The translations under genes were made by a program, and so were the position numbers. From the NCBI GenBank assembly GCA_965240325.2, contig OZ251236.1, positions 1,798,001 through 1,862,000 on the forward strand: DNA of 64,000 nt, in the 5' to 3' direction. This document shows positions 19,051 through 31,007 of this stretch, in pieces. Position 1 is the first letter of the stretch, and each line of letters begins with the position of its first letter. The stretch is from Rebecca billardiae RCC1528 (Eukaryota; Haptophyta). The notes under the pieces are model-generated. The model did no database searches. It saw only the letters and a list, made by a program, of their open reading frames with translations, and was not told the origin of the DNA.

Positions 19051-20712
19051 TTAAATACTACTACGCGCCAATCCATCGGTAGCAGCTCTCCACGCGCGGA
19101 AGACGAGCGTTCTGAAGAGGTTGAAAGCGTCGCAGTCGTACGCGCCACAGTCAGCGCGCGCGTACACAAAGCGTTGAGCTGCGCGGTGCAGCGCACGCCG
19201 CATGTGCATCACGCGTGAGCCTGGCTTGTCTCCGTCCGCGGCGAACGCAAGGAGCTCGTGGATCCACACGCTCGAATTGAGACGTGCCGTGTCCGAAGCG
19301 TCGATTGTGAGCGAGAAGGCCGAATAGTCGAGCGTGCCGGTTGAGGACGAAGCCTTGGCAGCCTGAGCTCCTGGCCACGGCTCAAACCATGGCCAGAATG
19401 TCGGCTTTGGCGGATACTTCCGGTGACCGTTGTTGACCAAGACGGGAATGCAGCCTGCAAGAACAGCGACGTAGAAGTGCGACCGGTCGAGCGAGTCGCC
19501 TGGGGGCTCGATACAAAAGATTGCGCGCGCAGAGTCATCATACACGCCACGCCCTTCCATGGCCCAATTGGCGCCAGCGCTCGAGCTGGATCGTGAGTTG
19601 GGCTCGACAGCAGCTCGGAATACGCAACGCACCATACGCCGGTGGTTGCACTTGCCACCTGCCCGCCTGAGCGCTGCGACGAGATACTTGCGCGCGAACT
19701 GCCCTTCTGGGTCGTCCTTTCCTGCGTGTGCTGTGTACAGCACAGCCAGCGGTCTGCTCTGCCGCGACGGGTGCTTGGTCCAGTCCACTGAGCGCTCGAC
19801 GCCAGTCGAATAGGGGAGCGTGCAGAGCACCGGGCCTCCGAACGTGCTGACGGGGGGACTGCTGCCCGCGCGCACAGCGTCTGCAGCTGCCTCACGTCGT
19901 CGCACCTCTTCCTCAGCACAGTCGCTCCATCCTGGAGCAGCGCCGCCGAGGTGGTCACGCAGCGAGTACTGAACATTCGAGATCGCAGTGCCGATGACGA
20001 ACCTGTCCTTGATCCGCTGCGGCAGTCGCGCAAAGAGCCGCGCGTTCTTGTGCATCCGTCTCCAAAACCACGGCTCGGTCTCCGTGACCACGACCGTAGG
20101 CGGAGGCTGCCCTGGCCCCCTGCGCTGTTCTGCCAGGGTGACCGTCCTGTGCACATGCCCCCAAAATGAGCGGTAGAGCCGGGTGGTCAGGCATTGGTCC
20201 CACTGCACCCGCCGCCCTCCCAACGCAAGCACGTGCGCTCGTAGTGACGGCACGACAAGGACATCCGCTGCGCACGGCGGCATGGGGTGAGGCCCACAGA
20301 TGGGGGCCTGCTGCAACCAACGGGAGAGCACGTGCAGCTCATTCGCATGCGGCTCGAACGAGTGCGCAGGCGGGAACCGATTCGAGTGTAGGCACAACTC
20401 GGGCGCCTCCAAGCCGGGCGCAAAGAGGCCGCCGGATGCACAGAGCCGATGGGTGGCGTTGAAGAGCGAGGCTGGGCTCAGCACGGTGGCGTTCAGCTCG
20501 ACCAGGCTCGGGATGCTGCCAGCGCGGCGCGAGGCCGAAGGAGCCCGTGGCGAGAGCGGAGTGCACGCAAGCCCGCTCTTGGCGTCATCGTCGAGGATGG
20601 AGCGGAAAAGCTCGACCACCTCTACTCGAGGCGTGCGCTCGTCTTTCCCCACGTACATCCATGAAAGGACGTGAGAGCCCAGGCCGAGGAGAACCCAGGA
20701 CATCGGCGGCAT
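19051..20712 (-). CDS. Exostosin-family glycosyltransferase (GT47)
   Basis: Single exon, 553 aa from the ATG at 20712; an upstream in-frame ATG at 20745 would add 11 residues. The N-terminus has one hydrophobic segment (MSWVLLGLGSHVLSWMYV), fitting a type II Golgi signal anchor. The exostosin signature is clear near the C-terminus: FCIEPPGDSLDRSHFYVAV followed by AGCIPVLVNNG. Upstream are ADVLVVPSLRAHV and the TETEPWFWRRMHK region expected in the N-terminal half of GT47 domains. GT47 enzymes transfer sugars to cell wall or scale polysaccharides and glycoproteins in the Golgi. The substrate cannot be told from sequence. In this neighbourhood the giant Ser/Pro-rich protein is a conceivable client class, but no link is shown. 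Confidence 0.85.
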   Translation of the reverse strand: MPPMSWVLLGLGSHVLSWMYVGKDERTPRVEVVELFRSILDDDAKSGLACTPLSPRAPSASRRAGSIPSLVELNATVLSPASLFNATHRLCASGGLFAPGLEAPELCLHSNRFPPAHSFEPHANELHVLSRWLQQAPICGPHPMPPCAADVLVVPSLRAHVLALGGRRVQWDQCLTTRLYRSFWGHVHRTVTLAEQRRGPGQPPPTVVVTETEPWFWRRMHKNARLFARLPQRIKDRFVIGTAISNVQYSLRDHLGGAAPGWSDCAEEEVRRREAAADAVRAGSSPPVSTFGGPVLCTLPYSTGVERSVDWTKHPSRQSRPLAVLYTAHAGKDDPEGQFARKYLVAALRRAGGKCNHRRMVRCVFRAAVEPNSRSSSSAGANWAMEGRGVYDDSARAIFCIEPPGDSLDRSHFYVAVLAGCIPVLVNNGHRKYPPKPTFWPWFEPWPGAQAAKASSSTGTLDYSAFSLTIDASDTARLNSSVWIHELLAFAADGDKPGSRVMHMRRALHRAAQRFVYARADCGAYDCDAFNLFRTLVFRAWRAATDGLARSSI

Positions 20713-20934
20713 CGCCCGATCGCCGGGTATTCGCGAACAGCGCATGCATTAATAGTTTTACTGCAGGATGCGAACCGGTACGACAGTTTTAAATTCCCCT
20801 TTATAACGGGCTCCGGGTGATCAGACTGGCGGCCGAAGCCTCCAGCCCTACCCTGGCCAGCCCCATCCGCACGAAGTCGTCGTGACTCGTGACGACCGGA
20901 CAGGGAGTCGTGACTGCTCACGTGCATCTTCATC
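20713..20934. promoter_or_regulatory. Bidirectional promoter, GT47 / MYND protein
   Basis: 222 bp separate divergent starts. An AT-richer patch at about 20745-20810 (ATTAATAGTTTTACTG, TTTTAAATTCCCC) is the probable core for one or both directions. Confidence 0.45.
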
Positions 20935-22095
20935 ATGAGCGCGGCCTCCCTCGCGAATGTCTTCAAGATGCTCTTGCCCGACATCGAGGTGGAGCCCCTG
21001 CGTGACGAATCGCGCTGCACTGCGTGCGATGCGACGGACCGCGACACGAAGATTTGTGAGCGCTGCCGGCGCGTGTGCTATTGCTCAAGAGAGTGTCAGC
21101 GCAATCACTGGCGGGCGAGGCACAAGGGCGACTGCCAGCCGCGTGAGGCTCGAGTGGCGCAGGTACTCGAACTGGCGAATGGGAGGCGGCCGACGCAAAA
21201 TGAGGAGGAGCAGGATGGCGTCGATTGGGACCTGAAGCCCGAGGTTGTCGGCGCTGCGCTCGAGGTGATGGGCGAGCGCGTGCACGCGGCCTACCTGCTG
21301 CTCGTGCTCCTCAAGACGGGCGGCATGGGCTTCGCCTCCGACGAGCTCCTCTGCGAAGTGATGTACGAGCTCACCGGCCGTCGCCTCACGCTCGCGGAGC
21401 TGTGCTCCGTCCGCGGCCTCGATCCGCAGATGCAGGCGGTGCACGCCAAGGTGACGTCCGAGAAGGACGCGAGAGCGGCGGCAAAGGAGGAGGCGATGCA
21501 GCCGGTGCTCGAGGCATGCACGCGGCTGCACGCGCTGATGGAGCACGACTGGATGCCGATCGCCTCCGTCGCGCGGTACAGCGGCCCCGACCGCCCGCAC
21601 CGCACCAACGCCGACCTGCTCGACTACCTGCACGCGCAGGTGCTCGAGCACGGCCCGGACAAGGCGCTGCGCTTCCTGTACTTCGTCGAGCACTGCCTCG
21701 AGCCGCCGTACCTGCAGCCGCCGCCGCAGGCCCTGCTCGACACGCTGCGCGACACCGTGCGCGGCGCGTTCATCCAGTACAGCCGCGCGCTCGAAGGGCC
21801 GGCGATGGAGGACGCGACGGATGGCGAGCACCTGGAGATCGCACGCAAGCGGGCGCGGGAGGAGTTCAAATTTCAGGTCGTCCGCTCCGGGTCACTGGGG
21901 AGGTCGCGCCGCGCCCCGCGGCAGCAGCCGGGTGGCCTCGAAGGCTGGCGCAGGCTCCCAGGCACATGGGACCCAGCCAGCAAGCGGCTCGCTCCGGGTC
22001 AGGCGCCGCTGGAGGTGACTGTGCTCGGCGCCACGCGCCAACCCCCGCAGGCGCAGCGCCAGCGCCGGCAGGCCCGCCGTCAGCGAACGCGGTGA
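20935..22095 (+). CDS. MYND zinc-finger protein
   Basis: Single exon, 386 aa. Residues 28-67 form a MYND finger: CTACD, CERC, YCSRECQ, then HWRARHKGDC, giving the two interleaved zinc sites. MYND domains bind proline-containing peptides and mediate protein interaction. The rest is predicted helical without a recognised domain (no SET motif, so not an SMYD methyltransferase). The last ~70 residues are Arg/Gln-rich and may bind nucleic acid. It shares a promoter region with the GT47 gene. Confidence 0.85.
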   Translation: MSAASLANVFKMLLPDIEVEPLRDESRCTACDATDRDTKICERCRRVCYCSRECQRNHWRARHKGDCQPREARVAQVLELANGRRPTQNEEEQDGVDWDLKPEVVGAALEVMGERVHAAYLLLVLLKTGGMGFASDELLCEVMYELTGRRLTLAELCSVRGLDPQMQAVHAKVTSEKDARAAAKEEAMQPVLEACTRLHALMEHDWMPIASVARYSGPDRPHRTNADLLDYLHAQVLEHGPDKALRFLYFVEHCLEPPYLQPPPQALLDTLRDTVRGAFIQYSRALEGPAMEDATDGEHLEIARKRAREEFKFQVVRSGSLGRSRRAPRQQPGGLEGWRRLPGTWDPASKRLAPGQAPLEVTVLGATRQPPQAQRQRRQARRQRTR

Positions 22096-22380
22096 TGATT
22101 CAGACTACGCCATATATGATGATTTAAAAGTTCCATCAAGCTTGCGCGCGTCGAGGGCGCACGGAATAGTCGCATACATCGTCGTCATCAGCAGCAGCGC
22201 CAATCATTATATATATATATTATAATATATATTATATAATATTTAAATATTATATTGCTGTAGTCGTCACGCGACGACGCGCCGCTGAACGGCGCTGAAA
22301 CGATCGTCACGTCGGACTGCCGGTCATCGGACTCACTCGCCACTCGGATATATGCATGTCATCATCATCGTCTCATATGA
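22096..22380. other. Convergent intergenic region with AT palindromes
   Basis: Between the convergent MYND and NDH-2 stops. Bases 22205-22252 are AT-only (TATATATTATAATATATATT, then TATATAATATTTAAATATTA) and strongly self-complementary. No gene. Confidence 0.6.
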
Positions 22381-24331
22381 TCAGAACCGGGTCATGTCTC
22401 GGCCGAAGAGCGCAGTCTTGGCCCAGTCGAAGGCGACGAGGATGCGGTTGCGCACGGCCACCTGCTTCACGATGTACACCGAGCGCCACAGCAGGAAGCC
22501 CGCCGAGCCCGCGCCCTGGAAGAGCTGGCTGTCGCCAAGCTCGACCTGCGCGAGCGCCTCGCCGCCGCCGATCGCCGCGAGGATGCCCAGGTTGAGGAAG
22601 CTGAACTTGGGCGCGCGCTCGAGGCCGCGCAGCCGGACCCACACGTTGGCCGCCTTGTTCCAGAACTCGGTCACCGCGTCGGCGACCACGGGCTTGGGCG
22701 GCGCGAGCGCGGGCGGCGTGGCGGACAGGTCGTAGTCGCGGTTGAGCATGCGCGCAATGTACGCACCCTGCTGCGCGGCCACCTGCGCCGTCTGCGGCAG
22801 CGGCGCGCACACGCCGCTCCTCGCGGCCTCGGCCAGCGCGTCCTCGAGCGCGTCGTCGTCGCACACGTACGCGGCGTCGCCCATCGCGAGGATCGAGCCG
22901 GGGCGCGCGGCCGAGCCGCGCCCGCTGCTGGGTCCGTCGGCGCCCTCGACGCGCACGCGCAGCCAGTTGTCCACCGCCACGCGCCCGTCCGGCGCGCGCG
23001 CGATCGGCGGCAGCGCGTCGAGCAGCGAGGAGACGAAGGGCACCTGCGAGTTGCCCGCGCACCACACGACCAGCCCGCACGGGATCGACTCCTGCGCCTC
23101 CGACGTCTTCGGCCGGATCACGATCCGCTCCGCCTCCACGGCCTCGACGCGCACGCCGGTGCGCACGCGCACGCCGCGCCGCTCGAGCCCCGCGCGCGCC
23201 TCCGTCCGCAGCTCCGGGTCGAACTGCATGAGCAGCTCGTCGGCGCCCTGCATGACGGAGACGCGCGTGAGCGGCGCGAGGCGCGGGTACACGCGCACCG
23301 CCTCGCGGATGAAGTCGGTGAACTCGCCCGCCAGCTCGACGCCCGTCGGCCCGCCGCCGACGATCACAAAGTGCAGCAGCCGGAACTTTTCAGACTTGTC
23401 CAAGCCGGGCAGCGCGGCGAGGTCGAACGCCTCCGAGACGGCGCGGCGCAGGCGCTGCGCGTCCTCGATCTGCTTGAGCTTGAAGCAGTGCTCCTCCGCG
23501 CCCGGCACGCGCGAGGCCGAGACCTGCGCGCCGCACGCCACCACCAGCGTGTCGTACCGCAGCCGCACGCGCTCGGGCGCGCCCGCGGCGGCGGCGCCCT
23601 CGGCGGGCCGATCGCCGCCCGTCCGCCGCCGCCCGCTGAGCAGCGGCGCGAGCTCGACGTCCAGCGTGCGCGCCGCCGGGTCGGCGCCGACGGCGGAGCC
23701 CTCGATGTACTCGACGAGCGGGTTGCTCACGCGCACGGGCTCGGTGATCGAGCGGTACTCCACCGTGCCCACCGCCGAGGCGGCGAGCATCTGCGGCGCG
23801 CGCCGTCCGGGCCGACGGCGCGGGCGGGGGCGTGCGCGTGAGGCCGGGGGCGGCGAGTGTGCGGCGCGGCGCGCGCAGCGCGCGGCGCACCGGCGTGAAG
23901 ACAAAGTGGTTGACCGGCGAGACCACGAGCACGCGGAAGAGGGACACGTCGATGATCTTCATGAGCGCGTGCGAGGACCAGCCCGTGCCGAGCACCACGA
24001 CGGTCGGCCGCTCGTCAGACGGGTCGTCCCACAGCGGCGGCAGGGGCGCGTCCTCGCTCGTGTCGGCGGCCTCGGCGCCGAGGCGCCGGATGTGCAGCAG
24101 CGCATCCTCGAACGTGTCGAGCGTCTTCGAGCTGACCGTCACGAGGTCGTCGACGAGCGCCGCGCGCGGCGCGGCGCGGCGCGCGCGTGCGACGCCGCGC
24201 GTGGCCCGAGCGGCGCGACCGACGGAGCGCAGGGCCGACGGTGATTGGCTGGCGATGCGAAACGCGTCCGACCCAGGCGGCTTGCAGACGCCCGCCATCA
24301 ATGCCGCGACGAGGATCCCCACACGCGCCAT
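22381..24331 (-). CDS. Type II NAD(P)H dehydrogenase (NDH-2), probably plastid-targeted
   Basis: Exons are 24331-23891 and 23790-22381 (616 aa; exon sum 1,851 nt). The 100-bp intron begins GTGCGC and ends CCGCAG, joining NHFVFTP to [15 protein letters not shown], which restores the conserved NDH-2 segment. Two Rossmann motifs are present: [10 protein letters not shown] for FAD and [16 protein letters not shown] for NAD(P)H, plus the ILAMGDAA motif near the second FAD contact. NDH-2 passes electrons from NAD(P)H to quinone without pumping protons. The presequence has a signal peptide followed by DAFRIAS, an A-F junction typical of complex plastids, so a chlororespiratory role is likely; mitochondrial location is not excluded. 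The C-terminal part contains the hydrophobic [13 protein letters not shown] that attaches these enzymes to membranes. Confidence 0.9.
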
Positions 24332-24901
24332 CAGGGCGGAGGCCGCGCGGCGGCGGGGCCGAAGGACGGGCGGTCGCGAACGACCCGAGATGACGAGAGT
24401 GCTGACCGAGTGACCGGCGAGATCTCGGAGATCTGAGATATTATCTGGAGATCGCTGACGAATATTCTGTGGGCGAACGATCGCACGATGTCTGCCGCCG
24501 GATGCACGCCGCAGTGCCGCACCCCGGGGTCATCTGGCGACTGCGGCCCGATGGATCATGGACGGAGGGCGCCGCTTGCACACAAAGCTTCATGGACCAC
24601 GACACCTGCACTCGGGCCGTCGCAAGACATGCGCCTGCTATCGGCGACGGGCGCTGCGGCGCAGATGGCGATGGTGCGCGGCAGGCGCCGCCTCGGATTC
24701 GCCCCGCAATCGCCCAATCGGGCGGAGCCGCGGGTGGTCCGGTCCTGATCACGTGGCGATGGCCATGCGCATCTGTGCGCCGTGCACCGGGGACGGGTAC
24801 GCCGCGTGGGCGCGGTTGCGAGGCCAGTGAGCCGACGCAGCGCAGGCGCGCGCTCGCGGGGTGGGCGGCGCGCGCTGCCGACACCGCGCGCGCACAGCCG
24901 C
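24332..24901. other. Intergenic region, no gene seen
   Basis: 570 bp upstream of the NDH-2 start and downstream of the condensin stop. It should hold the NDH-2 promoter, probably in the AT-richer 24410-24470 part. Open frames here lack domains. Confidence 0.5.
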
Positions 24902-27900
24902 TCAGCCGCTCACCGACTGCGTGCTGGCGAGCCTCCGCGGCGCGCGCGTGCTCGCGCGCTTGGCCGCGGAGCCGTTCTTGTCGGCCGACGGCGGCACCGC
25001 GCTGCGCGCGCTGGACGAGCACAGCGCGAGCAGCTCGGCGAGCTCCGCCTCGCGCGCCGCGCCGACCGCGTGGACGGCCGGCTTGAGCTCAGCGTCCAGC
25101 TCATCAGCGTCCGCACCGTCCGCACACTCCGCCTGGCCGAGGCCGTTGGCGCCCGCCCACTTGGACGCGAGCTTGAGGGCGCTGCGCTCGAGCAGCGTGT
25201 CCGGCCCGGTCGCGACGGCGAGCAGCGCGCGCAGCTCCTGCGCACGGCGTGGGCGTGGGCGGCGGCGCGGTGGGCGGGGGCAGGGCGGGCGGGCGTGGCG
25301 CGCGCGCGCTCGGCGCGGCGCACCTCCGCCTGCGCCTCGGGCACGTTCTCGGCGCTGTAGCCCAGCGCGCCGAGCGCCTTGGCGAGCGGCGGCACGTGCG
25401 CGCCCTCCGGCTCGAGGTACAGCTCGCGCGCGATCTCGAGCGCCAGCTGCGCGTGCAGCGCCTCGCCAGCGAACGAGGCGACGTAGGGCGCGAGCTGGTC
25501 CACGCACACGCCCGCCCACGCCGTGCGGCGCGGCGCCGCGCACGCGGCGCGCGCGCTCACGACGAGCGCGTGCGCGAGGAGCTGGCGCTGGCGCTCGGCC
25601 TGGAAGCTCTCGAAGAAGCGCTGCACGAACTGCCGCATCTCGCCGAGGCACGCCTCCTCCGCCTCGTCCGCGGGCGACACCACCTCGTCCGCGGGCGGTG
25701 CGCCGTGCGCGCCGCCGCCGCCGCCGTCTGCAAAGAGCGCGCAGAGCGCGGTGCACACGGCGCGCACGCGCTGCGCGGGCGGCACGCGCTCGAGGAGGAG
25801 GAGCTTGCACAGCGCCTGCGCCGCCGCGGCCTGCGCGGCGGGCTCGCGCGCGCCGCCGTCGCGCACGGCGACGCGGCACAGCACCGCCACGCACTCGGCG
25901 ACGATCGCCTCGCCCGCGGCGCCCTGCTCGGCCGCGCTCGGCGGCGGCGCGCCCGGCGGCGGCGGCGGCGCGAGCTGCGCGGGCGTGTAGGCGCAGAGCA
26001 CGTCGGAGAGCGCGCGGAGCGCGGCGGCCTTGACGGTGGTCGTGTCGCGCGCGGCGACCTGCACGAGCAGCCGCCAGAACCGCGCGGCCACGTGCGCGCC
26101 GAGCGCGCACGCCAGCCCGAGGCAGCAGGCGGCCAGCTCGCGCACCGCGTCGGCCGCGTTCTGCAGCGCGGGCAGGATGAGCGCGGCCAGCAGCCCGTGC
26201 AGCTCAGCGGCGCGCATGTCGGCGGTGGTGGCCTTGAGCAGCGCGGCGGTGAGGCGCAGCGCGCAGATCGTGTTCGAGATCGCCTCCGCGCCCCCGCCCA
26301 CGCGCCGCGCCGCCTCGGGCGCGCTCGCCTCGTGCGCCGCCACCTGCGCCTCGAGCTCGGCGAGGTCGCGCGTCAGCATGGCCGCCGCGTCCGCGTCGCC
26401 CAGCGCGGCGCATGAGGCGAGCTGCGACTTGAGCTCGCCCACCCGGCCGAGGAGGGCGTCGAGCTGGCGCGCGTGCGCCTCCTCGGCGGTCTCCTCCCCC
26501 TCGCCCGCCTCCTCGCCGCCGCCCTCGCCCTCCTCCGCCGCCTCCGCCCCCTCCGCCGCCTCGTCCGCGCCGAGCGGGTCTGCGAGCTCTGAGATGAGCT
26601 CGGTGGCGGCGCGCACAAAGGACGTCTCGCTCTCGTGCGTGCCGCGCAGCAGCTCGAGGGCGGAGGCGAGGATGGGCGCGGCGTCGGCGGAGGCGGCGAG
26701 CTCGTGCGAGCCGAGCAGCTCGCGCGCGAGCGCGCCGAGCTGCCGCCGCCCCGCCTCGTCCGACCAGTCCAGCACGCGCGCGATGGGCAGCAGCTCGCGC
26801 ACGACGCACGGCGCACCGGCCGCGTGCGCGGCGCGCACTGCGGCCGCGTACGCCGGCACGTCCGGCGCGCACGCCTCGAGGGCGGCCTTGTCGCGCGCCG
26901 AGCCGGCGGCGAGCGCGGTGTACCGCACGCGCAGCAGCAGCGCCTGCTCCACCGAGAGGCCGCGCCCGCCCGCCGCGCCCGCCCACACCTCCCCGCCCCC
27001 CAGCCAGGCGGGCGTGTGCGCGCCCTCGAGCAGCCGCGCCGCCGCGAGCTCGGCCTCGGGCGCGGCGCCCTCGACGTCGAGTGCGCCGAGCAGCTTGAGC
27101 GCGTCGTTGCCGGACTTGCGCAGCCAGTGCGTGCGGAGCATCTCGGAACACGCCGCGCGCACGCCCTCGTCGCGGTCGCGCAGCCCGTCGCGCAGAAGCG
27201 CCACGCGCTGCGCGATCGTGAGCCACTTGGGGTCAAGCTTGGCGCCGATCACCGAGTAGGCGTGCACGCGCACCTCGGGCTTGGTGTCGCGCGCGCGGCG
27301 CAGGATGTGCGGCAGCGTGTGGCGCGAGAGGCCGATGCAGCCGAGCGCGACGCGGCGGACCTCGGCGCTGCTGTCGCTGCCCATCAGCCGCAGCAGCTCC
27401 GCCGTCACCACGTCGTCCCGCTCCGTCGGCACCTGCAGGCGGTGCAGCGCGTTGGCGGCATGCAGCCGCACCAGCGGCACCTTGTCCGAGCACCGCGAGA
27501 CCATCGCGCTCTGGATGGCGTCGAAGAGCTCGTCGCTGAGCTCGGCGTCCTCGGGCATGGCGTTCATGATCTGCGCGACCATCTGCGTCGCGCGGAAGCG
27601 CACGGCCTTGTCCTTGCACTCGTGGTGCGCCACGAGGTGCTCGAGCTGCGCGATAGCGCGCGCGCGCCGCCGCGGGCGCGCGGGTCGGCGGGCGGGCGCG
27701 GCGGGCCGGGCGGCGCGCGGGCGCGCGCGCGCGCACCATGAACGTCAGCATGTCGTCGCCCTCGGCCTCGCTCGGCTCGCCCTCGCCATCGCCGCACGCG
27801 GCGGCGGTGGTGAGGGCGACGAGGAACTGCACGAGCCGCTCGACCGCCGGCTCGCGCTTGTACACGAGCAGGGCGCAGTTCACGCACTTGAGCAGCTCCT

Positions 27901-28018
27901 CGCGGAAGGCCGCCTCGCCGAGCTTCGCGCGCTGCGCGCTCAGCGCCTTGGCGCACTTCTTGTGCGTCGCGAGGCTGCGCTGCGCCTCGGTCCACACGGC
28001 CGAGAGGCCCGACGGCAT
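24902..28018 (-). CDS. Condensin I subunit CAP-G (Cnd3/Ycg1)
   Basis: Exons are 28018-27737, 27645-25324 and 25237-24902 (979 aa; exon sum 2,940 nt). Introns of 91 and 86 bp both begin GTGCGC and end GCGCAG. The first joins MLTFM to LEHLVAHHECKDKAVRFRA, the most conserved CAP-G region. HEAT repeats continue through VPLVRLHAANALHRLQ, SAEVRRVALGCIGLSRHTLP and EVRVHAYSVIGAKLD. CAP-G is the HEAT-type subunit that, with CAP-H, binds DNA in condensin and compacts mitotic chromosomes. The ~90-residue acidic loop (around 26460-26580) and Ala-rich spacers are insertions relative to other eukaryotes. The start at 28018 follows a TC-rich, AT-richer leader. The protein is slightly short for the family (usually about 1,000 aa). 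Confidence 0.88.
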
Positions 28019-28665
28019 GGCGTCTGCTGCGGAGCGGATTTCAAATCTCTCCCCCCTCGACAAAAGTCCGGGGACGTTCCTTCACTCTTGAACGTCGCGG
28101 AATCTTACTCTTCTTGCGGTCGGAACGTCGGAAGAACCGCGAACGTTCTCCAGCCCGAGCGGCCGATTACCCCCATAATATGGGGGTTTTCAGCAGATTT
28201 CTTTTTCCGCGGGGCGACGAGCGCTTCGTCCAGGTTCCCCGGCTTCACGCGCGCTCGTCGGGAAGTCCTCGTCAGCGGTGCTTCCTGCGGCACCCGGCCC
28301 GAAAGAATGTGCCGCGCTGGGAGCCTCGCACGGGCAGCAGTAGTTATTCCGTCTGAGTCTGTAACAGAGATTCACAGCTGGCACAGGCGCTCAGCGATGG
28401 CAACTGAGTGTCGGATCGGGCCGCCGACCCCCGCCGCGGCCACGGACTGCCGCGGGCCGGAGTCGGCCGCACGTGCCCGTCAGCCGGCGCCGGATCTGAG
28501 AGCGGCGGCCGATCCGGGGCAGGCACGCGCGGCGTGGTGCTGTGACATGGATCCGACAAGCGTTCGCACGGCAGACCGGAAGTCGACCATCCGAAGCCCG
28601 CCGGAGGCGTCGCGCCCGCCTCCGGCGCACGACCATCGGCTCGGCGCCCGCGCCCAGCTCTGCGC
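28019..28665. other. Upstream region of CAP-G, with palindromes
   Basis: Between the CAP-G start and the EF-G stop. It contains several GAACGT words (28090-28150, including the palindrome GAACGTTC) and the palindrome ACCCCCAT-AAT-ATGGGGGT at 28169-28187. These sit 60-170 bp upstream of CAP-G and may be promoter elements. No gene is supported in the remaining part. Confidence 0.5.
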
Positions 28666-30974
28666 CTAATCGTCGTCCTCATCCGGCGCCGCGAACTTGG
28701 CGGCGAGCTCCTTCTCAATGTTCGGCGGCACGAGGTCGTACTTTGCGATCTCCATCGCGTACGAGGCGCGCCCCTTGGTGAGCGAGCGCAGCGAGGAGAC
28801 GTACTGGAACATCTCGGAGAGGGGCACCATCGCCTTCACGAGCTTGACGCCGCCGCGCTTGTCCAGCAGCTCCTGCACCATGCCGCGGCGCGAGTTGATG
28901 TCGCCGATCACGTCGCCCATCGACTCCTCCGGCGTCGTCACGTCCACCTGCATGATCGGCTCCATCAGCTTCGCCTGCGCCGCGCGCAGCCCCTTGCGCG
29001 CGGCCGCGCGCCCCGCAATCTCAAACGCCAGCACGGAGGAGTCGACCTCGTGGTAGCTGCCGTCCACCAGCGTGGCCTTGAGGCCGATCACCGGGAAGCC
29101 CGCCACCACGCCCGCGCCCATCACCGACTCGAGGCCCTGCGGAGGGGGGGCGTGGCCGCGCGGGCGGCGCGGGGCGGCATGCGTGTGAGCCATCGGCGGC
29201 CGCGCGCGGCGCGCGCTCGCGCCCGCGGCCACGACCGCGCGCGCGCGCGCCCGCGGCGCGCGTGCGCGCACCTTGCTCACGCCGGGGATGTACTCCTTGG
29301 GCACCGAGCCGCCCTTGATGTCCGACTCGAACTGGAAGCCCTCCGCGCCGTCCTCCAGCGGCTCGAACTTGATCTTCACCTTGGCGAACTGCCCCGAGCC
29401 GCCCGACTGCTTCTTGTGCGTGTGCTCGATCTCGGTCGGCTTGGTGATCGCCTCGCGGTACGCGACCTGCGGTGCGCCCACGTTCGCCTCGACCTTAAAC
29501 TCGCGCTTCATCCGGTCGACGATGATCTCGAGGTGCAGCTCGCCCATCCCGCTGATCACGGTCTGGCCCGACTCCTCGTCGCGCTTGAAGCGGAACGACG
29601 GGTCCTCCTGCGCGAGCTTGATGAGCGCGTCCGTCATCTTCTCCATGTCGCCCTGCGCACGCGCACGCACACACGCACACGCGCACACGCGCACACGCGC
29701 ACACGCGAGGGAGCGCACACGCGCGCGCGGGCAGAGCGGGGTGAGGCGACGGACGGGAGCGAGCGGAGGGCGGCGCGCTGCACGCGCGGCGCGCGAGGGG
29801 CCACGCCACCGCCGCCACCGAGCCTCCGCCCCGCGTGCCGCCCCCTTCCCCCGCGCCCCTCCGTGTGCGCGCGCGCGCTGTGTGCGCTGTGCGCTGCACC
29901 TTGGTCTTGGGCTCGACCGCAACGGAGATCACGGGCTCGGGGAAGTCCATCTTCTCGAGGATGACGGCCTTGGTCGGGTCGCAGAGCGTCTCGCCGGTGG
30001 TGGTGTCCTTGCAGCCCACGAGCGCGATGATGTCCCCCGCGAACGCCTCGTCGATGTCCGTGCGGTCGTTGGCGTTCATCTCGAGCATGCGGCCGATGCG
30101 CTCCTTCTTGCCCTTGACGGAGTTGAGCACGGTCTCGCCCTTCTTGAGCGTGCCCGAGTAGATGCGCGCAAAGGTGAGCGAGCCGACGAAGGGGTCGGTG
30201 GCGATCTTGAAGGCGAGCGCGGCGAAGGGCTCAGCGTCCGACGACGGGCGCGTCATCTGCTTCTCCGCGTCGTCCGGGTCGACGCCCTTGATCGCCTCCA
30301 CGTCGGTGGGCGCGGGCATGTAGTCGACGACCGCGTCGAGCAGCGGCTGCACGCCCTTGTTCTTGAACGCGGTGCCGAGCAGCACGGGGACGAAGGCGCC
30401 GGTGAGCGTGCCCTGGCGGATGAGGCGCTTGAGCGTGGCCTCGTCCGGCTCCTCCCCCTCCAGGTACGCCATCATCACGTCCTCGTCCATCTCCACCGCC
30501 AGCTCGATCAGCCCCTCGCGGTACGCGGCCGCCTTCTCCGCGAGATCGGCCGGGATGTCGACGTAGTCGTACGAGGCGCCCAGGTCCTCGGAGTTCCAGA
30601 TGATGGCCTTCATCAGCACGAGGTCGACGACGCCGGCGAAGTCGGCCTCGTTGCCCACGGGCAGCTGCAGCACCGCCGGCTTTGCGCCGAGGTTCTGCTT
30701 GATCATGTCCACGCAGTTGTAGAAGTCGGCGCCCGTGCGGTCCATCTTGTTCACAAAGCACATCCGCGGCACGCCGTACTTGTCGGCCTGGCGCCAGACG
30801 GTCTCGGACTGCGGCTCGACGCCCGAGACGCCGTCGAAGACCGCGACCGCGCCGTCGAGCACGCGCAGCGAGCGCTCCACCTCCAGCGTGAAGTCCACGT
30901 GCCCGGGCGTGTCGATGATGTTGATGCGGTGGTCGTCCCAGTAGCACGTCGTCGCGGCGGACGTGATCGTGATG

Positions 30975-31007
<33 letters not shown>

